The position numbers and the translations under genes are program-made. Positions 10,790 through 22,409 of a stretch of DNA of 64,000 nt are shown piece after piece. The notes under the pieces were generated by a model. It had not been told where the DNA came from, ran no database searches, and worked only from the letters and a program-made list of their open reading frames with translations. Location: NCBI RefSeq assembly GCF_036323735.1, contig NC_086028.1:19442501-19506500 (forward strand), written 5' to 3'. The stretch's first letter is position 1. Every line of letters starts with the position of its first letter. The DNA is from Rattus norvegicus (Eukaryota > Chordata > Mammalia > Rodentia > Muridae).

Positions 10790-10905
10790 TGTCAGTGATC
10801 TTTGTGTAGATCACAGTCCAGAGAGGTCACGTGATTTTTCATCTCAGAGCTGATAAGGCAGAGCCAGGACTACCTATCTGTGTTCAGATCTACTCTCTCT
10901 TAATT
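10790..10905 (-). mobile_element. MIR SINE fragment
   Basis: Reverse MIR core: cagtccagagaggtcacgtg, atctcagagctgataaggca, gagccaggactacctatctg. Confidence 0.6.
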
Positions 10906-10909
10906 GCCA

Positions 10910-12480
10910 AGGGATTCTTCCGGGGTCAGGAGGGAGAAGAGTCTCTGTTTCCTGCCCTGGGAACTGAGTGAAATGAATATAAAGGTTCTTTCATGCCACT
11001 CATGTCTTGGAGACAACTCTAAGGTTACAGCCAGGAGCTAATCTTCCATTCTATAAGGCCATACTCTTCCCTCTTTGAAGGTCCTAGCTAGTTCCTTGCA
11101 CATAGGCAGGAAAAGACCACTACTCCGGTTTGCTCTTTATGACCATCCTCCTTACTTGGGAGAACATGTCATTTTGGCCTGCCATCCAAGACCTACCAGC
11201 TTTAGTCTAAGCTACTCTCCATATGGCCTGCCATCACCTCCCAGACACCCTGCTTTCTTGTGCTTAAAGAAGAAACAGAATGGTGGGAGTCAAGGGCTCC
11301 TGCTCTCTGGGTTACATCTAAGGTGTCCCCTTACTCTTCTGTACCTTGCTCAGTTTCTTTGAATCCACCCAGAAAACCATAGCCACAGTTTGGGTTAAAG
11401 GCACCCTTCAGGTAAGAGTCAACAGTTTACCAAGCACTGGCACCTGGTGAGTTCTTTATAGATGCCAATTTTGAGCCCACAGACCTACAGGATTAACCAA
11501 TTAGAGAGCTAACTTCCCCATCTAGAAAGGAGGCAAATATGACTCCACAAACAAAAGTGACTCTTCTTAATTCTCAGGGGACTCACACAGAATAGATGGC
11601 ATTGGGAACAATTCTCATTTCCTAGCTCTTGTTCCATACCCTATGGGGCACCACGGGGAGCTTTGAGGTCTCCTAATCAAAGTTGCTGGATGCTCCCCTT
11701 GGTCTCAGCAGGGCTGGGTGGACTGGTGATTTGTGCTTCTCAGGAGTGCTCAGTGATGCCCAGGGTGCAGATCCTGGAATGATACTTGAGAACTATGGCT
11801 GGAGGGCCTGCAAATTGCCTGCTGGGCCCAGCTGGTAAGTTCATATAACAGGCATGCCAGGCAGAATATGACAGAGGAATGGGCTCTGAGCCAGGGTAGC
11901 TGAAGGCAGTGCCAAGTCTTGTGGGAAACACTGTACTTCATCAAACTGGGGCGACATGGTGCAGGAATGTGAGTACTTTTGTTTTCTCAAGAAAAGCAGG
12001 GAGTCTGGCCTTTACATGAACGCTAGAGTTTAAATGTTAGCCTCGAATCTGCATGTTTTATGCATTCAGACCACCAAATCACAGCCATATGCTGTATCTG
12101 GCTTTTAGACCACAAATGTGGGGCTTTTGTATTGCTCTGCCCACATGTCCACAGGGGTCCTGGACCTCAGCAGGCACCAGCCCAGCAGACTGTAGTGGCT
12201 CATCCCTCCAGAGAAATCAGGAAATGTAACCAATGAATATTTTAAAACCTTTCATCCTGTCCACATTCCAGAAGCACTCTCCGAAGCTTAAACTAAACCT
12301 CACAGCCAGGATGTCTGTGAGCTGGGCAAGGGGACAACTCAACATGACCATCCTTGTCATGGACCAGAGAAGTGGCCGGGAAGCCAAGTCCTGCTTCTTC
12401 TTCTGGCCCATCCTTATTCCCACTCCCCACCCCCCACCCCAATTTTCGGATGCTAAATTCAACAACCATGTTTGCTATAT
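10910..12480. other. Unique sequence, no gene seen
   Basis: No recognised gene. Frames of 60-102 codons at 11075-11362, 11740-11944 and 12217-12601 overlap on opposite strands and show no family. The sequence looks like ordinary old non-coding DNA. Confidence 0.35.
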
Positions 12481-12499
12481 GCATGTGACTCATCCAATA

Positions 12500-12617
12500 T
12501 TCTACATATGGTCTCTTGTTTAATTCCATCATCCTATGAAGGGATTGTTGCCACGCCAACAGTTCAGCTGAGGAAGAAAACTGACCCAAGGGAGAGATCA
12601 CGTATCAGGATGCCGGA
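12500..12617 (-). repeat. Probable MIR relic
   Basis: tttaattccatcatcctatga, cagctgaggaagaaaactga and cccaagggagagatcacgta follow reverse-MIR order. Confidence 0.45.
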
Positions 12618-12619
12618 GT

Positions 12620-13568
12620 TGCTCAGGGCCAGCGATAGGAGTTCCTAACACTTCCTCCTAGAAGTCTGGTTGGTGCTTTAATGGCTGCCTGAGCCAGGGT
12701 GTATACAGAATGCAGGCTCTGAGGCTTCCACATCTTTGTTATTCTTTGTTATTCTGCCTGCCCTGTACCGTATTCTCACCATGAAAAAGCTGTAGACAGG
12801 GAGCCCCACCATCTTGGTATACATTTCATCCACCTCACCATAAAGGAAGCAAGGAAGGAAAATTACAGTCTTCTCTGAAATATGGAAATAGATGCTTGCC
12901 AACAAGTTCAAATTTATGCTAATTTCCCAGTACCTCAAGTCATCCCACTTGAACATCTGTGTGGTTCACGGACGAGTGCATGAACTGCTGCTAATGTGAC
13001 ATGAATTGTGCCTGCTCCACGTACCCATATTTCTGGGCATTTGTGGATCCTCTTCCCTCCCACCTGGTCTCCCTCGAAGTTAATTAGACCATGGGAGAGG
13101 CATGGATACACTTTGTGATTCAGAGGAGTCAGAAGCCAAGGGGGAGAGAGGATAGACAGAGGGAAACTATATTTTTCCTTGCCTTGACAGCTGATTTTAA
13201 ACTCCCTTTCCATCACATCGCGCACATGCTACCATAAATAAGATGTGCGACTGACTCTCTCAGGTGTCAGCATCCTAACGAGGGAATCTGCTTTCTGACA
13301 CCTTGGAAAAGGTCAGTAAAGAAAAGAGAAATTAGAGCCAGGGCGGCATCGTTCTCGTGCCGAACTGTTTCTGAGCGTGCCAGCAGCTTGGTAGAATTGT
13401 TTTGCAACTGCAGACCAGATGTGAAACTCAAATGATATGGTGGAGTGTTATTTTGGAATGGTGCATATTTTTAAGTGGGGGGTTAAGGCTGCGTCTTGAC
13501 ATTTATGGTGGCAGGGCTCCTGCTGTACAGCGACCTGCTGTTAAGCACAAACTCAAACAGGCAGTGCC

Positions 13569-13570
<2 letters not shown>
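12620..13570. other. Unique sequence, no gene seen
   Basis: No gene or clear repeat. Contains moderately CpG-bearing unique patches near 13215-13380. Frames at 12678-12956 and 12935-13225 (minus) are unrecognised. Confidence 0.35.

Positions 13571-13572
<2 letters not shown>

Positions 13573-13631
<59 letters not shown>
13573..13631. repeat. (GA)n microsatellite
   Basis: About 29 pure AG units. The R/E-rich and L/S-rich frames over it are artefacts. Confidence 0.97.
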
Positions 13632-13634
<3 letters not shown>

Positions 13635-13689
13635 GGGTTCTGATTTATTGAAGCCTGGCCAATCCCAGTTCTCCACCCGAAGAAAGCTA

Positions 13690-14056
13690 ATAAGGATGAG
13701 TCTGTTGGTTCCCTGTGACCACCTGACTCCGTCCAGCGTCTTTATTCTAGGCAACCATCAGAATGATCTTTTCCAGCCCATGTAGGTTCATGTCATGCCC
13801 TGCAGAAGATTTCCCCTTGATCCCACAGGTATTAATAATTAATATCAAATTCGGAAACTTCGACATGATCAAGCACTCTTCTGGGTCTGCCCCTTCCTTC
13901 TCCCAGCATGCATCTCACCTACTGTACTCTCCCTTCAAGCTTGTGGGTCTTCAGACAGTCACCTACATTCACTCCATAGGGTCTTTGGCCTACAAGAACT
14001 CTCCTCTCTCAGTCTCTGTCTCTCTGTCTCTGTCTCTGTCTCTGTCTGTCTCTCTG

Positions 14057-14101
<45 letters not shown>

Positions 14102-14190
14102 GCTTTCTGCAGCCTTTATATCTTCGTCCCACTGGACCTCCATAATCATAGTTCTTTGCTTTTCTTTTCCTTGTACTTTCTAGTCAGAGT
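13690..14190 (+). repeat. Possible L2-class LINE fragment, interrupted by a (TC)n
   Basis: aatgatcttttccagccca, catgtcatgccctgcagaag and later ttcactccatagggtctttg resemble an ancient LINE 3' region (usual text gatcatgtcactcccctgc). The family is uncertain. Confidence 0.35.
14001..14101. repeat. (TCTG)n/(TC)n microsatellite
   Basis: Imperfect TCTGTC units passing into pure TC at the right. The L/S-rich frame across it is not a gene. Confidence 0.95.
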
Positions 14191-14291
14191 ACTCTCTATT
14201 GGCTCTGGTGGGTGTCATAATACACACACACCCCAGTCCCACTGAGTATAGGCTCACTCTTGTTGCTCATTCCTGAGAATATAAGTTTTGG

Positions 14292-14293
<2 letters not shown>

Positions 14294-14343
<50 letters not shown>
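14294..14343. repeat. (TG)n microsatellite
   Basis: About 24 pure GT units. Confidence 0.97.
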
Positions 14344-14346
<3 letters not shown>

Positions 14347-14609
14347 GGGGTTCTTATCCTTTACATGATGGAACAGACAACTCCAAGCTAGGGTGGGAAG
14401 TTATTTTGAACATTCTAGAAGCAGCTTCAGTACTCTTGCCCTCCACCACTGGAACCAGCAGTAATCCCAAAGTTATGGAAAACAACCAAACAAACCTGTT
14501 TCCAGGATTTTCTCAATGTCCCATGAGAAGCAAAGTCACCCTAAGCTGAGAACCATTGGCCAGGAGATAGCCACAGAGCTGACAAAAGTACCACCCACTC
14601 TCCAGTGGC

Positions 14610-14669
14610 CTTTCCTCCTCCTCCCCATCCTCCTCGTCCTCCTCCTCTTCCTCCTCCTAGTCCTCCTCC

Positions 14670-14718
<49 letters not shown>

Positions 14719-14843
14719 GCTCCTCCTCCTCCTCCTCCTCCTCCTCCTCCTCCTCCTCCTCCTCCTCCTCCTCCTCCTCCTTCTTCTTCTTCTTCTTCTT
14801 CTTCTTCTTCTTCTTCTTCTTCTTCTTCTTCTTCTTCTTCTTC
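14610..14843. repeat. 234-bp triplet polypyrimidine tract: (CCT)n then (CTT)n
   Basis: An all-pyrimidine strand with isolated exceptions near the left end. The left about 170 bp is CCT-type with TTC interruptions. From about 14780 it switches abruptly to pure CTT for about 63 bp. Poly-leucine/proline/serine frames (plus) and the poly-Lys/Glu frame (minus) are artefacts. Confidence 0.97.
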
Positions 14844-14849
14844 ATGAAT

Positions 14850-15590
14850 CTCCCTTTATAAACCAATGGAATACAGAGAACAGGGGGACATGGTGGGCCT
14901 TATATGGATCCTGGGACACATAAGAAACTTCCAGAGGCCTAAGAGGCATGGAGGTTGAGGAATTTAAAAACAAGACAACTTGGCCTTTTAACAGCCAAGA
15001 ACCCTGAGAAAGTAATATGCTTAGACTCTGCTTTATCACTTGGAGAAGCAGAAATGACTGTGTCAACTCCATAGACTTATGACAGAGAGTAAAGGCCTCG
15101 AAATGAGCAAAATGCATTATTCAGTGCCTGGCAAACAGGCAGAGTGAACCCTGGGCGTACTTATCTTGGTCCTTCCCTTATATTCTACAGAGGCTTCAGC
15201 AGCAAGATGAATTTCTCCGTGTAGTCTTGCTAATGTTATATGAAAGCAGCTATTCAAGCATGGAGTTTCTAGGAGTAACATATTTAGTTTTACTCAAGAC
15301 AAGAGGCAAAGCAATTCACTTAAGGTCCCGGATACTTAGCTGAGTGATGAGGGACAGTGAGCATAGAGGCCCAGCAATGTTTCATTCTGTAGGGATTCTC
15401 GTCAAGACCAGCGCATTCCAGGTTCACAGCGGTAGTCCAGTGAGCAAGCTGGGTTGGCCCCTCAGACGTTGAAGGTTGCTTTGGAGAGTTTGTGCTCCGG
15501 GCCTCACCAGAGACAAGTGGGACTATTCACACCTCCCGTCTGACATTAGAGAATCAACTACTGCAGGACTAGTGGAGGAATGACAGTAGT
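14850..15590. other. Unique sequence, no gene seen
   Basis: No gene recognised. A short MIR-like word (attcagtgcctggcaaacag) lies near 15120. Confidence 0.35.
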
Positions 15591-15599
15591 ACAAGGCGT

Positions 15600-15715
15600 T
15601 CTTATCGTTGCAAGGTTAAAATGACTTCAACCTTTACCTTATGAGATTGTCGTGGACATTAAACGAAGGGCTTAGAGCAGGGACAGATCAGTACATGATG
15701 CTCTTCTCATCACTG
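15600..15715 (+). repeat. Possible MIR 3' fragment
   Basis: cttatgagattgtcgtggac, attaaacgaagggcttagagcag parallels gttgtgaggattaaatgag plus the gcttagcacag box. Confidence 0.4.
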
Positions 15716-15869
15716 GCCCGTATTTTTTTTTTGAACAGTGTGCTCTAAAGACTGTACCCTTTCACTCAAATCATGCATTCTCAGGAAACAGACTTTTGAC
15801 TAAGAGAATCTCAAGGGAAGGAGTTGGGGACTCATCCAGGCACAGATCTACCTTTTGAGTTTTGTAAGC

Positions 15870-16070
15870 TTTCTTAAAGGGTCAGATTTTTTTCAGCAAA
15901 GACCAGATAATGTGCAGTTAGGCTCTAGGAACTATTTTACTGCCTTGCTAGCATTGTTAAACTCTTCACTGTGCTTTCAAAACAACCATGAAGCATCATG
16001 TAAACAGACAGGACTGTGGTCCAATAAAACTTTATTGACAAAAACAGTTATATGGCTCAGTCTGTCAGTG
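15870..16070 (-). mobile_element. Ancient DNA transposon fossil (hAT-like)
   Basis: cttaaagggtcagat, gaccagataatgtgcagtta, catgtaaacagacaggactg, tggtccaataaaactttatt and gacaaaaacagttatatgg follow, in order, the reverse strand of the mammalian element whose ends read CAAACTACGGCCC. I do not give a firm family name. The 132-codon plus frame at 15855-16253 is a by-product. Confidence 0.5.
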
Positions 16071-16254
16071 AATTCCTGTTGTCCAGGCACTGGGCTGATT
16101 TTACCTACTCGGCAGATAGGAAGCCTCCAGAACATCCAAGCTGTTGTGTTGGCAGGGCGATGGGTGGTAGGAACCCCTGTCTGTGATGGAAAAGCTTTGT
16201 TTGATTTTTCTCTAAGTATGTTTGAATTATTAAGTGCCTGGCTCATTAAGTGAA

Positions 16255-16400
16255 GGGTGCTGTTATAATTCTGTTGCTGGAGACAAAATTGCTATTTAAA
16301 TTGAGTTTTGCCAATTTAGCTAATTTACTAAGTGGGCATTGCCATGTCTTAATTATTATCCTCTGATAAGAGATTATTCAAGGAGACAATGCTGTGTGGG
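16255..16400. promoter_or_regulatory. Repeat-free AT-rich island, enhancer candidate
   Basis: Contains gctatttaaattgagttttg, gccaatttagctaatttac, ttaattattatcctctgata (homeodomain-like AATTA plus a GATA-like GATAA). No repeat is recognised. Function is inferred only from composition and motif density. Confidence 0.22.
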
Positions 16401-16644
16401 TATAGCAAGTCTGCATGGCTGGAGGAGTGAGCCCCCTAGGAGATCTGTGCCCTCTGGAGAGAGCTAGATCCTATCACAGATCACCAGCCAGATGAGGTTT
16501 TCCAGGGCTGTCTGAGGATCTGCTATGTCATAAAAGAAAGGAACTCAATAATCACTCCCAAAAGAGACCTGCTGATGACTCTCCCCTCCCCTAGCGACAC
16601 ACAGAGGGTTCAATAGATGGCGCCATTCATCTCGATTAGCGCAC

Positions 16645-16770
16645 AACTGGCGATTGCCTGGGCACTGGATTTCTAAAACTAGCTGTGGATCCTCTAATAA
16701 ACAATTCAACTTAGGATGCCTCATTATCCTCATCTGAATGGTCATTGCATGCAGGGTCAGGATCAGCCCA
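16645..16770 (+). repeat. Probable MIR relic
   Basis: ttgcctgggcactggattt, aaactagctgtggatcctct, ggatgcctcattatcctcat, ctgaatggtcattg follow MIR order. Confidence 0.4.
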
Positions 16771-16879
16771 ATGATAGGCCCTAAACTTGCACAGTGCTCC
16801 TTACAGGCCTTTCCCCAATGCCTCTGTCCCTGAACTTCTGCAATACCCCATCCTAGAAAGTCCATTCCATTCTCAGTGG

Positions 16880-17340
16880 CACCATGTGCAGCAGTGTCAG
16901 CCCTCAGGGTTCTCAGGAAGTTGCAGCCTCCAGGAGATGAATTCTACCTGCACGATGAAAGTGTAAATACTGTCGATTTGGATGCGCTTCTCTTTAATGG
17001 TAGACAGGTGTTTCTGGGCTGCTTTCTCATGACTAGGAAACAATTATTGGGCTATTTCCGAGAATGCTTGGAAAACTGAAAGACGCTTCTGTTACATTGT
17101 TTGCCTCCACTCCAGTCAAGAAAAACACCCTTGCTAAACTCCTCGAGGCTGTCGACCTGGCCTTTTATTAGTGTGTTTAGAGGCGTGAAACTGGAACCAT
17201 TTAAGGGCAGAGCTGACCGTGAACGCTGTTTTCTGTCTTCTCTCCCGGGTAAATGTCATTCCTAATTATTATTTATCTGCAGGACTTTTGAGTTATAATG
17301 CCTTGTTCTAGTAAGAATGTCTGACTTTTGATGTTTTTAG
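16880..17340. promoter_or_regulatory. Repeat-free island, enhancer candidate
   Basis: Unique, moderately CpG-bearing sequence with aaacaattattgggctat, gtcattcctaattattattt and gcttctctttaatggtag. A 67-codon plus frame (16876-17079) looks protein-like but has no splice or family support. Confidence 0.22.
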
Positions 17341-17344
17341 AGAG

Positions 17345-18370
17345 CCCGTTTTTCTTCTATGAAGTCAGTGTGCTGTGCACAATTTGACAAATTTTAAGAC
17401 ATAATGTAGCAGTTGGAGCTTTAAGCAAAATAGCACAGTGATGAAGGATGACTTCCCTGTGTGTGCTGGGTTCATCATGCCTCCATTCGAAGACCTTCAT
17501 TTCTCCATAGAGTAGGTAGGACGTGACAAAGCACGTTCTCCTCCACCAACATGCTTTAACGTTCACATCTTCATGTGGAACCCAAGCCTTGACCTTATAA
17601 TTTCAATGTACAAAGGTAGCCTTGGAAACAGGCTCTCGTTCTAAACATCTCTACCTTATTGGCTGCTTAGCATGTCAGCTTTTGGTAACTGAACACAAAG
17701 GAAAGGAAAAGGACCTGGGGTGACCCAGTCTTTGGACTGGCTTTAGAAGGAACAGAGGGAGCACAGAGGCAGTTTCTCAACACTAAATGGGAGTTGAAAT
17801 CATCACCTTGGCTGATTTTAAAACTTTGATCCCATAATACATAGAAGACTATATATGGTATACGGATTCATTGTGAACTTACATTAGCCAGAAGGTTTGT
17901 AGGCTGTCCTTATACACTAACTCCCCTCCAGATGAAGAGGCTTTTGCTGGCCAGCACTCTACACAAGCCCTTTCCTATTGTCTTGCCTGTTTAACTGTCC
18001 AGTAACTAGGCCCCTGCTCTAGTTCTAACTTATTAATATTCATTCCTTTCCAAGATATCACTTCCTGTCTAATGACCACATCATATGTCAGCAATCAACG
18101 TCCATGGTCTGGGTAACTGTCCCCTGATTATAATCACCTTGCAAGCGCTTTTCTTGCTATCGATTTTTAATCGGAATCCATAGCCAAGTCTAAGGTGGTT
18201 GGTTTGGTACCATTTCCTACTTCATTTTGGCAGATTACAGATGATGCCTATCACACAGGTAATAAAGGACGATGTGACCACAGCAGGATAGTGAGCATTG
18301 CCCACTGCTGACCCTGTAAGGCTCACATAAGTAGCACTTCATGTAGAAGGTCACGCTCAATCATTAGTCC
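17345..18370. other. Unique sequence, no gene seen
   Basis: No recognised gene or repeat. AT-rich unique DNA with an aacttattaatattcattcc word near 18035. Confidence 0.35.
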
Positions 18371-18373
18371 CAT

Positions 18374-18480
18374 TGCTACCCACCTATGCATTTAGTCCCG
18401 GCACTTGGGAGGCAGAGGCAGGAGGCTGGCAAGTTCTGTGCCAGCTGTGGCTATGAAGCAAGACTCTGCCTCAAAAAGCT
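18374..18480 (+). mobile_element. B1 SINE, diverged and 5'-truncated
   Basis: tagtcccggcacttgggagg, cagaggcaggaggctggc and aagactctgcctcaaaaa are the B1 (7SL-derived) right two thirds. There is no internal duplication typical of young B1. Confidence 0.8.
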
Positions 18481-18484
18481 GAGA

Positions 18485-19680
18485 CATTTACAAAAGAAAC
18501 TAGTAGCCCCCAAATCGGTGAGACCTCAACATTAGTGATATGATAATCTAGAACTGGCGGTGACCGGATTTAACAAGGGGGAGGATCTTGCCCAAAGATA
18601 GACAGCCAGGAAGCAAAGACCGAGTTTATGAGGGATTAGAGCATTCTGTTGGTGGGAGAAGTATGAAGCTGACACCACTGTGTACTGACTACCCAGGGGC
18701 GTGGTACTGGAGTGTGGGAAGTCCCGCCCATTGAAGTTAGTACTTAGTGGCAGGAAAATAGGTAATTAAATGCAAATTGGCTATGATCTGCCCCAGAGAC
18801 CATGATCTCTGTGCTTGGAGAAGAATGTGAATCAGACCGGGAGACAGGGCAGGAAGAAGCTGGGTGTTAGGGGAACAGGGGTTGGGGAGGAGTGTTTTCC
18901 AAGAGCAGCACCAGTCCTGATCCCAGAGGTCCAAATTCAGTTTCATTTCTCCTGACTGAAGAAAGAAAGCAGCACCATCTCACCTTAGTTCATAGATATT
19001 GCCAACACCCACTTGGGACCTGATCCCAAATCCCTGTTTTTTAGCTCTTAACCTAGAGCGCATGACGGCACGGCCATGCACTGAGCTGTCCCAGTGGTGA
19101 CTGAAGGTGCATGACACGAAGGCACAGTTGGTATCCTTGTCCCTAGACACTTAAACCTATTGTTAGCCACCGCTTCTTCAGCTGAGTGAAGAAGACAGAC
19201 ATCGCACGAGGCCCCTCAGTCCTGAGGACACCAGAAGCGTGTGGTGTAGAAGAGCTGGATTCTCTCTACAGTGTACTCTGCCCATTCTTCTCTGTGATTA
19301 CGGCAAACCTGAACTCCAGCCACCAACATCCATTCCCTGCCTCATAAATCTGAACCTTGACGGAACTCCAAGAAGGGAGGGCAAAGGTCAGCGGCTGCCT
19401 GGAAGTCGAGAAGCAAGTGTCTAACCTCACAAGTGCTTGAAGGCTGCTGTGCACTCAAGCTCTCTTAGCCTGGGGAACAGGGCCTGTGAGGTCTCTTGAC
19501 TTCCACATACACTGTTCCTCCCCACAAGGAGAAGGTCAAATCAGGCCAGGAGAGGGAATGAGTTGGACTCGCTCCCGATGCATCCTTTCTGAAAGGTGGA
19601 CAGATGAACAGGCAGGCCCCTTCCCTGGATGAATACAGTATCACTATTAACATAAAACAAAGTCTTGCCTTTCCTAACTT
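18485..19680. other. Unique sequence, no gene seen
   Basis: No gene recognised. Small frames at 18737-18946, 19239-19454 and 19465-19653 are unsupported. Confidence 0.35.
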
Positions 19681-19687
19681 TTGATGC

Positions 19688-20010
19688 TGTCTTAGTTAGG
19701 GTCTTATTTTTGTGAACAGACACCATGACCAACATAAGTTTTATAAAGGACAACATTTAATTGGGGCTGGCTTACAGGTTCAGACGTTCAGTCCATTATC
19801 ATCATGGCAACCTTGCAGAATCCAGGCAGACATGGTGCAGGAGGAGCTGAGTTCTACATCTTCACCGGAAGGAAGCCAGGAACAGACTGTGCATCTTCAG
19901 GCAGCTAGAAGGAGGGTCTCCAAGCCCACCCACAGTGTCACACATCCTCCAACAAGGCCACACCTTCTAATAGTGCCACTCCCTGGGTCAAGCATATGCA
20001 AACCATCACA
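19688..20010 (-). mobile_element. Complete solo LTR of an MT-type rodent retrotransposon (ERVL-MaLR-like)
   Basis: On the minus strand the 323-bp unit begins tgtgatggtttgcatatg and ends ccctaactaagaca, so it has TG...CA ends. It is flanked by an exact 5-bp duplication, gatgc, at 19683-19687 and 20011-20015. The interior matches rodent MT-like LTRs (ccatgaccaacataag, tttaattggggctggcttac, caaggccacaccttctaata). A minus-strand attaaa near the 3' end is a likely poly(A) signal. No internal retroviral sequence is attached. Confidence 0.88.
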
Positions 20011-20015
20011 GATGC

Positions 20016-21005
20016 TGACTCAGAATGATGACTAATGTATCCTGCCAAGAGGATCGTCTTCTTGCTATAGACACTAGAACTACCTATGGATACCAGGCAT
20101 CATCACAGGAAAATGAGACTACCAGGCTTATGGATGGTACCCCAGCTGCCAATATTTGCACAGCCCCAGAAGATCTTAATGTACAACCAGGGCTAGGAAC
20201 CACCACTCTGCTAGATAAGGGCTAACCTGCTGTGCTCCAAGTAGAGGAAGCTTCTAGTAAACAGAACCTGGTTTCCATAGCAACACAGCCTTCAGCTTCT
20301 CTCCCTTTCAGGGCCCCATCAAATGTAAATGATTGTGTTTCCATGCCCTTATCCCCATCTTGTTTCTGGTGATAGGGTCAGGATTGAGGATGTCTCTGGT
20401 AATGGCTAGCAGATGGGGCTGAGGCCAGTGATAAACCTTGCCTGTCAGAATCTGCTCCCAGAACCATTGCTTTGCAGAGAATGTCGGACAGACTTAACTA
20501 CTCCAAGGAGGTTAGGACTTGACAAAGGGGTCTCAGGGAGGTTTTGTTCAGTTTGAGGATACAACATTAGTGCCACAATATTCTAGTACTCATTTGGGGG
20601 GGGGGGTTTGGTCCCTGAGAAGTTTATGTGATGCTTTTTAAATAGCCAATAAAGCCAGTAGGTTTTTTTTAAAAAAAACATTTTACATAAGTGACTACTT
20701 TTATTTTTATAAGGAAAGATCAGAATAGACTGAAATGTTCCCCTTTAATATTAATTGCTCTCAGAGGGTAGAATCAGGGAATTCATGAAAAGCACTTGGT
20801 CCTTTCCTGTTGGATTGTGTCTTCCAAGGAGCACATGGATAGTGGTTGGTTGATCCATCCTGGCTCTCACCCAGGAGAGAGTCTTACACATCACAGATCT
20901 AAAAGTCAACTGTGACACTTTCTTGAGCCCCAATCTAGTACTCCACATCCTTTGTCCTCATCACGTTATGCTTGTCACTCACAATACTCTACACTCTATA
21001 CCATG
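20016..21005. other. Unique sequence, no gene seen
   Basis: Includes a run of 11 G at 20596-20606 and an A/T run at 20660-20680. Frames here are unsupported. Confidence 0.35.
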
Positions 21006-21007
21006 TG

Positions 21008-21010
<3 letters not shown>

Positions 21011-21056
<46 letters not shown>
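21011..21056. repeat. (AC)n microsatellite
   Basis: 23 pure AC units. Confidence 0.97.
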
Positions 21057-21058
<2 letters not shown>

Positions 21059-21313
21059 CCATTATCCTTAGCCTACTTTGCCTCCCATTCAGCACTTAAT
21101 ACCATTGAACACACCTGCAGGTGTTCACTGTATCTGTATCTAGGTCCCCACTGAAATATGAACATCGGGATCAGGACTCCGGTAGTCAGCACTATGTTCA
21201 TAGAGCCTTGAGCAGTGAATGAGTCAGTCAATGCTGTTTTCCATAAACAAGAAGAAACAAAGAAAGGGAGAGGCAGGTGGGAAATACTTCAGAAGGATTC
21301 CCTACAATGGTGT

Positions 21314-21484
<171 letters not shown>

Positions 21485-21489
21485 AACCA

Positions 21490-22250
21490 AGAGCACTTTC
21501 CGCTAGACCATAAAACAACCACATCTCATTTTATGGGCCAGACAGTTGGTGCACCTGGATATGTGGGAAGGGCTGCTTCAAGGAGGTCTAATATCAAGTG
21601 ACCAAGGTGACAGGTGTCAGTTTCCAAAAGAGCAATATCCACAGTGAGTCACCTTGATCTGCTGAGGGATGGCAGTGCCCAACCATGGCAGTGTCAAGCC
21701 CAGCCCCTGGGAAGTGACTCTGAGTTTGTGCCCTTCGTACTGACCCACCGTTGGTGACAAGCCTGTACTCTGATGGCTTTTGTTAATGATACCTTTCCCT
21801 GCACACATGCTGTTTCTCCTGAACCTCCTTGGGATGCATCTGTTTTTGTAAGATGGTTTCCTGGGACTGGAGGGATCCTTCATGATGGATTTATCACACT
21901 TAGCCCTGATATCAAGGATGTCAGCTGCACTCTAAACTTGTCCATGTACCGAGTTGGTCAGGAGGGAATTGAACTCCCAGATTCCCCTGCCAATTGGTCC
22001 TGTTTTCTTTAGTATGGTGTGGCTTCATGGGGACCTGTCAGGACAGAGAGTGACCTGGCTGAATGGAGATGTGTTCCTGTTTCATGGACGGGTCACGTCT
22101 TCCTTACTTGACTTCCCTTTGCCAGCTGTTCCTTGCATGGCTAACTTGTCAGGAGCATGGAGGGAAAAGAAATGCCAAGGAAGAACAGAGAACCTGAGGA
22201 AAGTAACGCCCTGGGAGGCATGTGGAGGGCTTTCCACTGCGTTTCAAGGT
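21490..22250. other. Unique sequence, no gene seen
   Basis: Overlapping frames of 70-99 codons on both strands between 21617 and 22353 have no recognisable domain or consistent splice frame. Confidence 0.35.
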
Positions 22251-22254
22251 TAAA

Positions 22255-22405
22255 GTCACGGATTGAAGAGAGAGAAACAACCCCTCTTGAAATTAATAAT
22301 TCAAGGCAAAAATCATCACAAAATTTAATTGTTCTCTGCCAGCCACAGCTCATCTTCCTCTTCCATTATTTTGCACAAATTGACTTGGCTGCACTTGGCA
22401 GCCAG
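22255..22405. promoter_or_regulatory. Repeat-free island, enhancer candidate
   Basis: Contains cttgaaattaataattcaag, an imperfect palindrome centred on attaat, plus acaaaatttaattgttctc and ccattattttgcacaaattg. No repeat recognised. Confidence 0.22.
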
Positions 22406-22409
22406 CACA

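Noticed and set aside
14516..14923. Plus frame of 135 codons rich in leucine and an opposing poly-Lys/Glu frame
   Set aside because: Produced by the CCT/CTT tract; no unique coding sequence.
15855..16253. 132-codon plus frame
   Set aside because: Falls mostly on an ancient DNA-transposon relic and adjoining unique sequence; no coding support.
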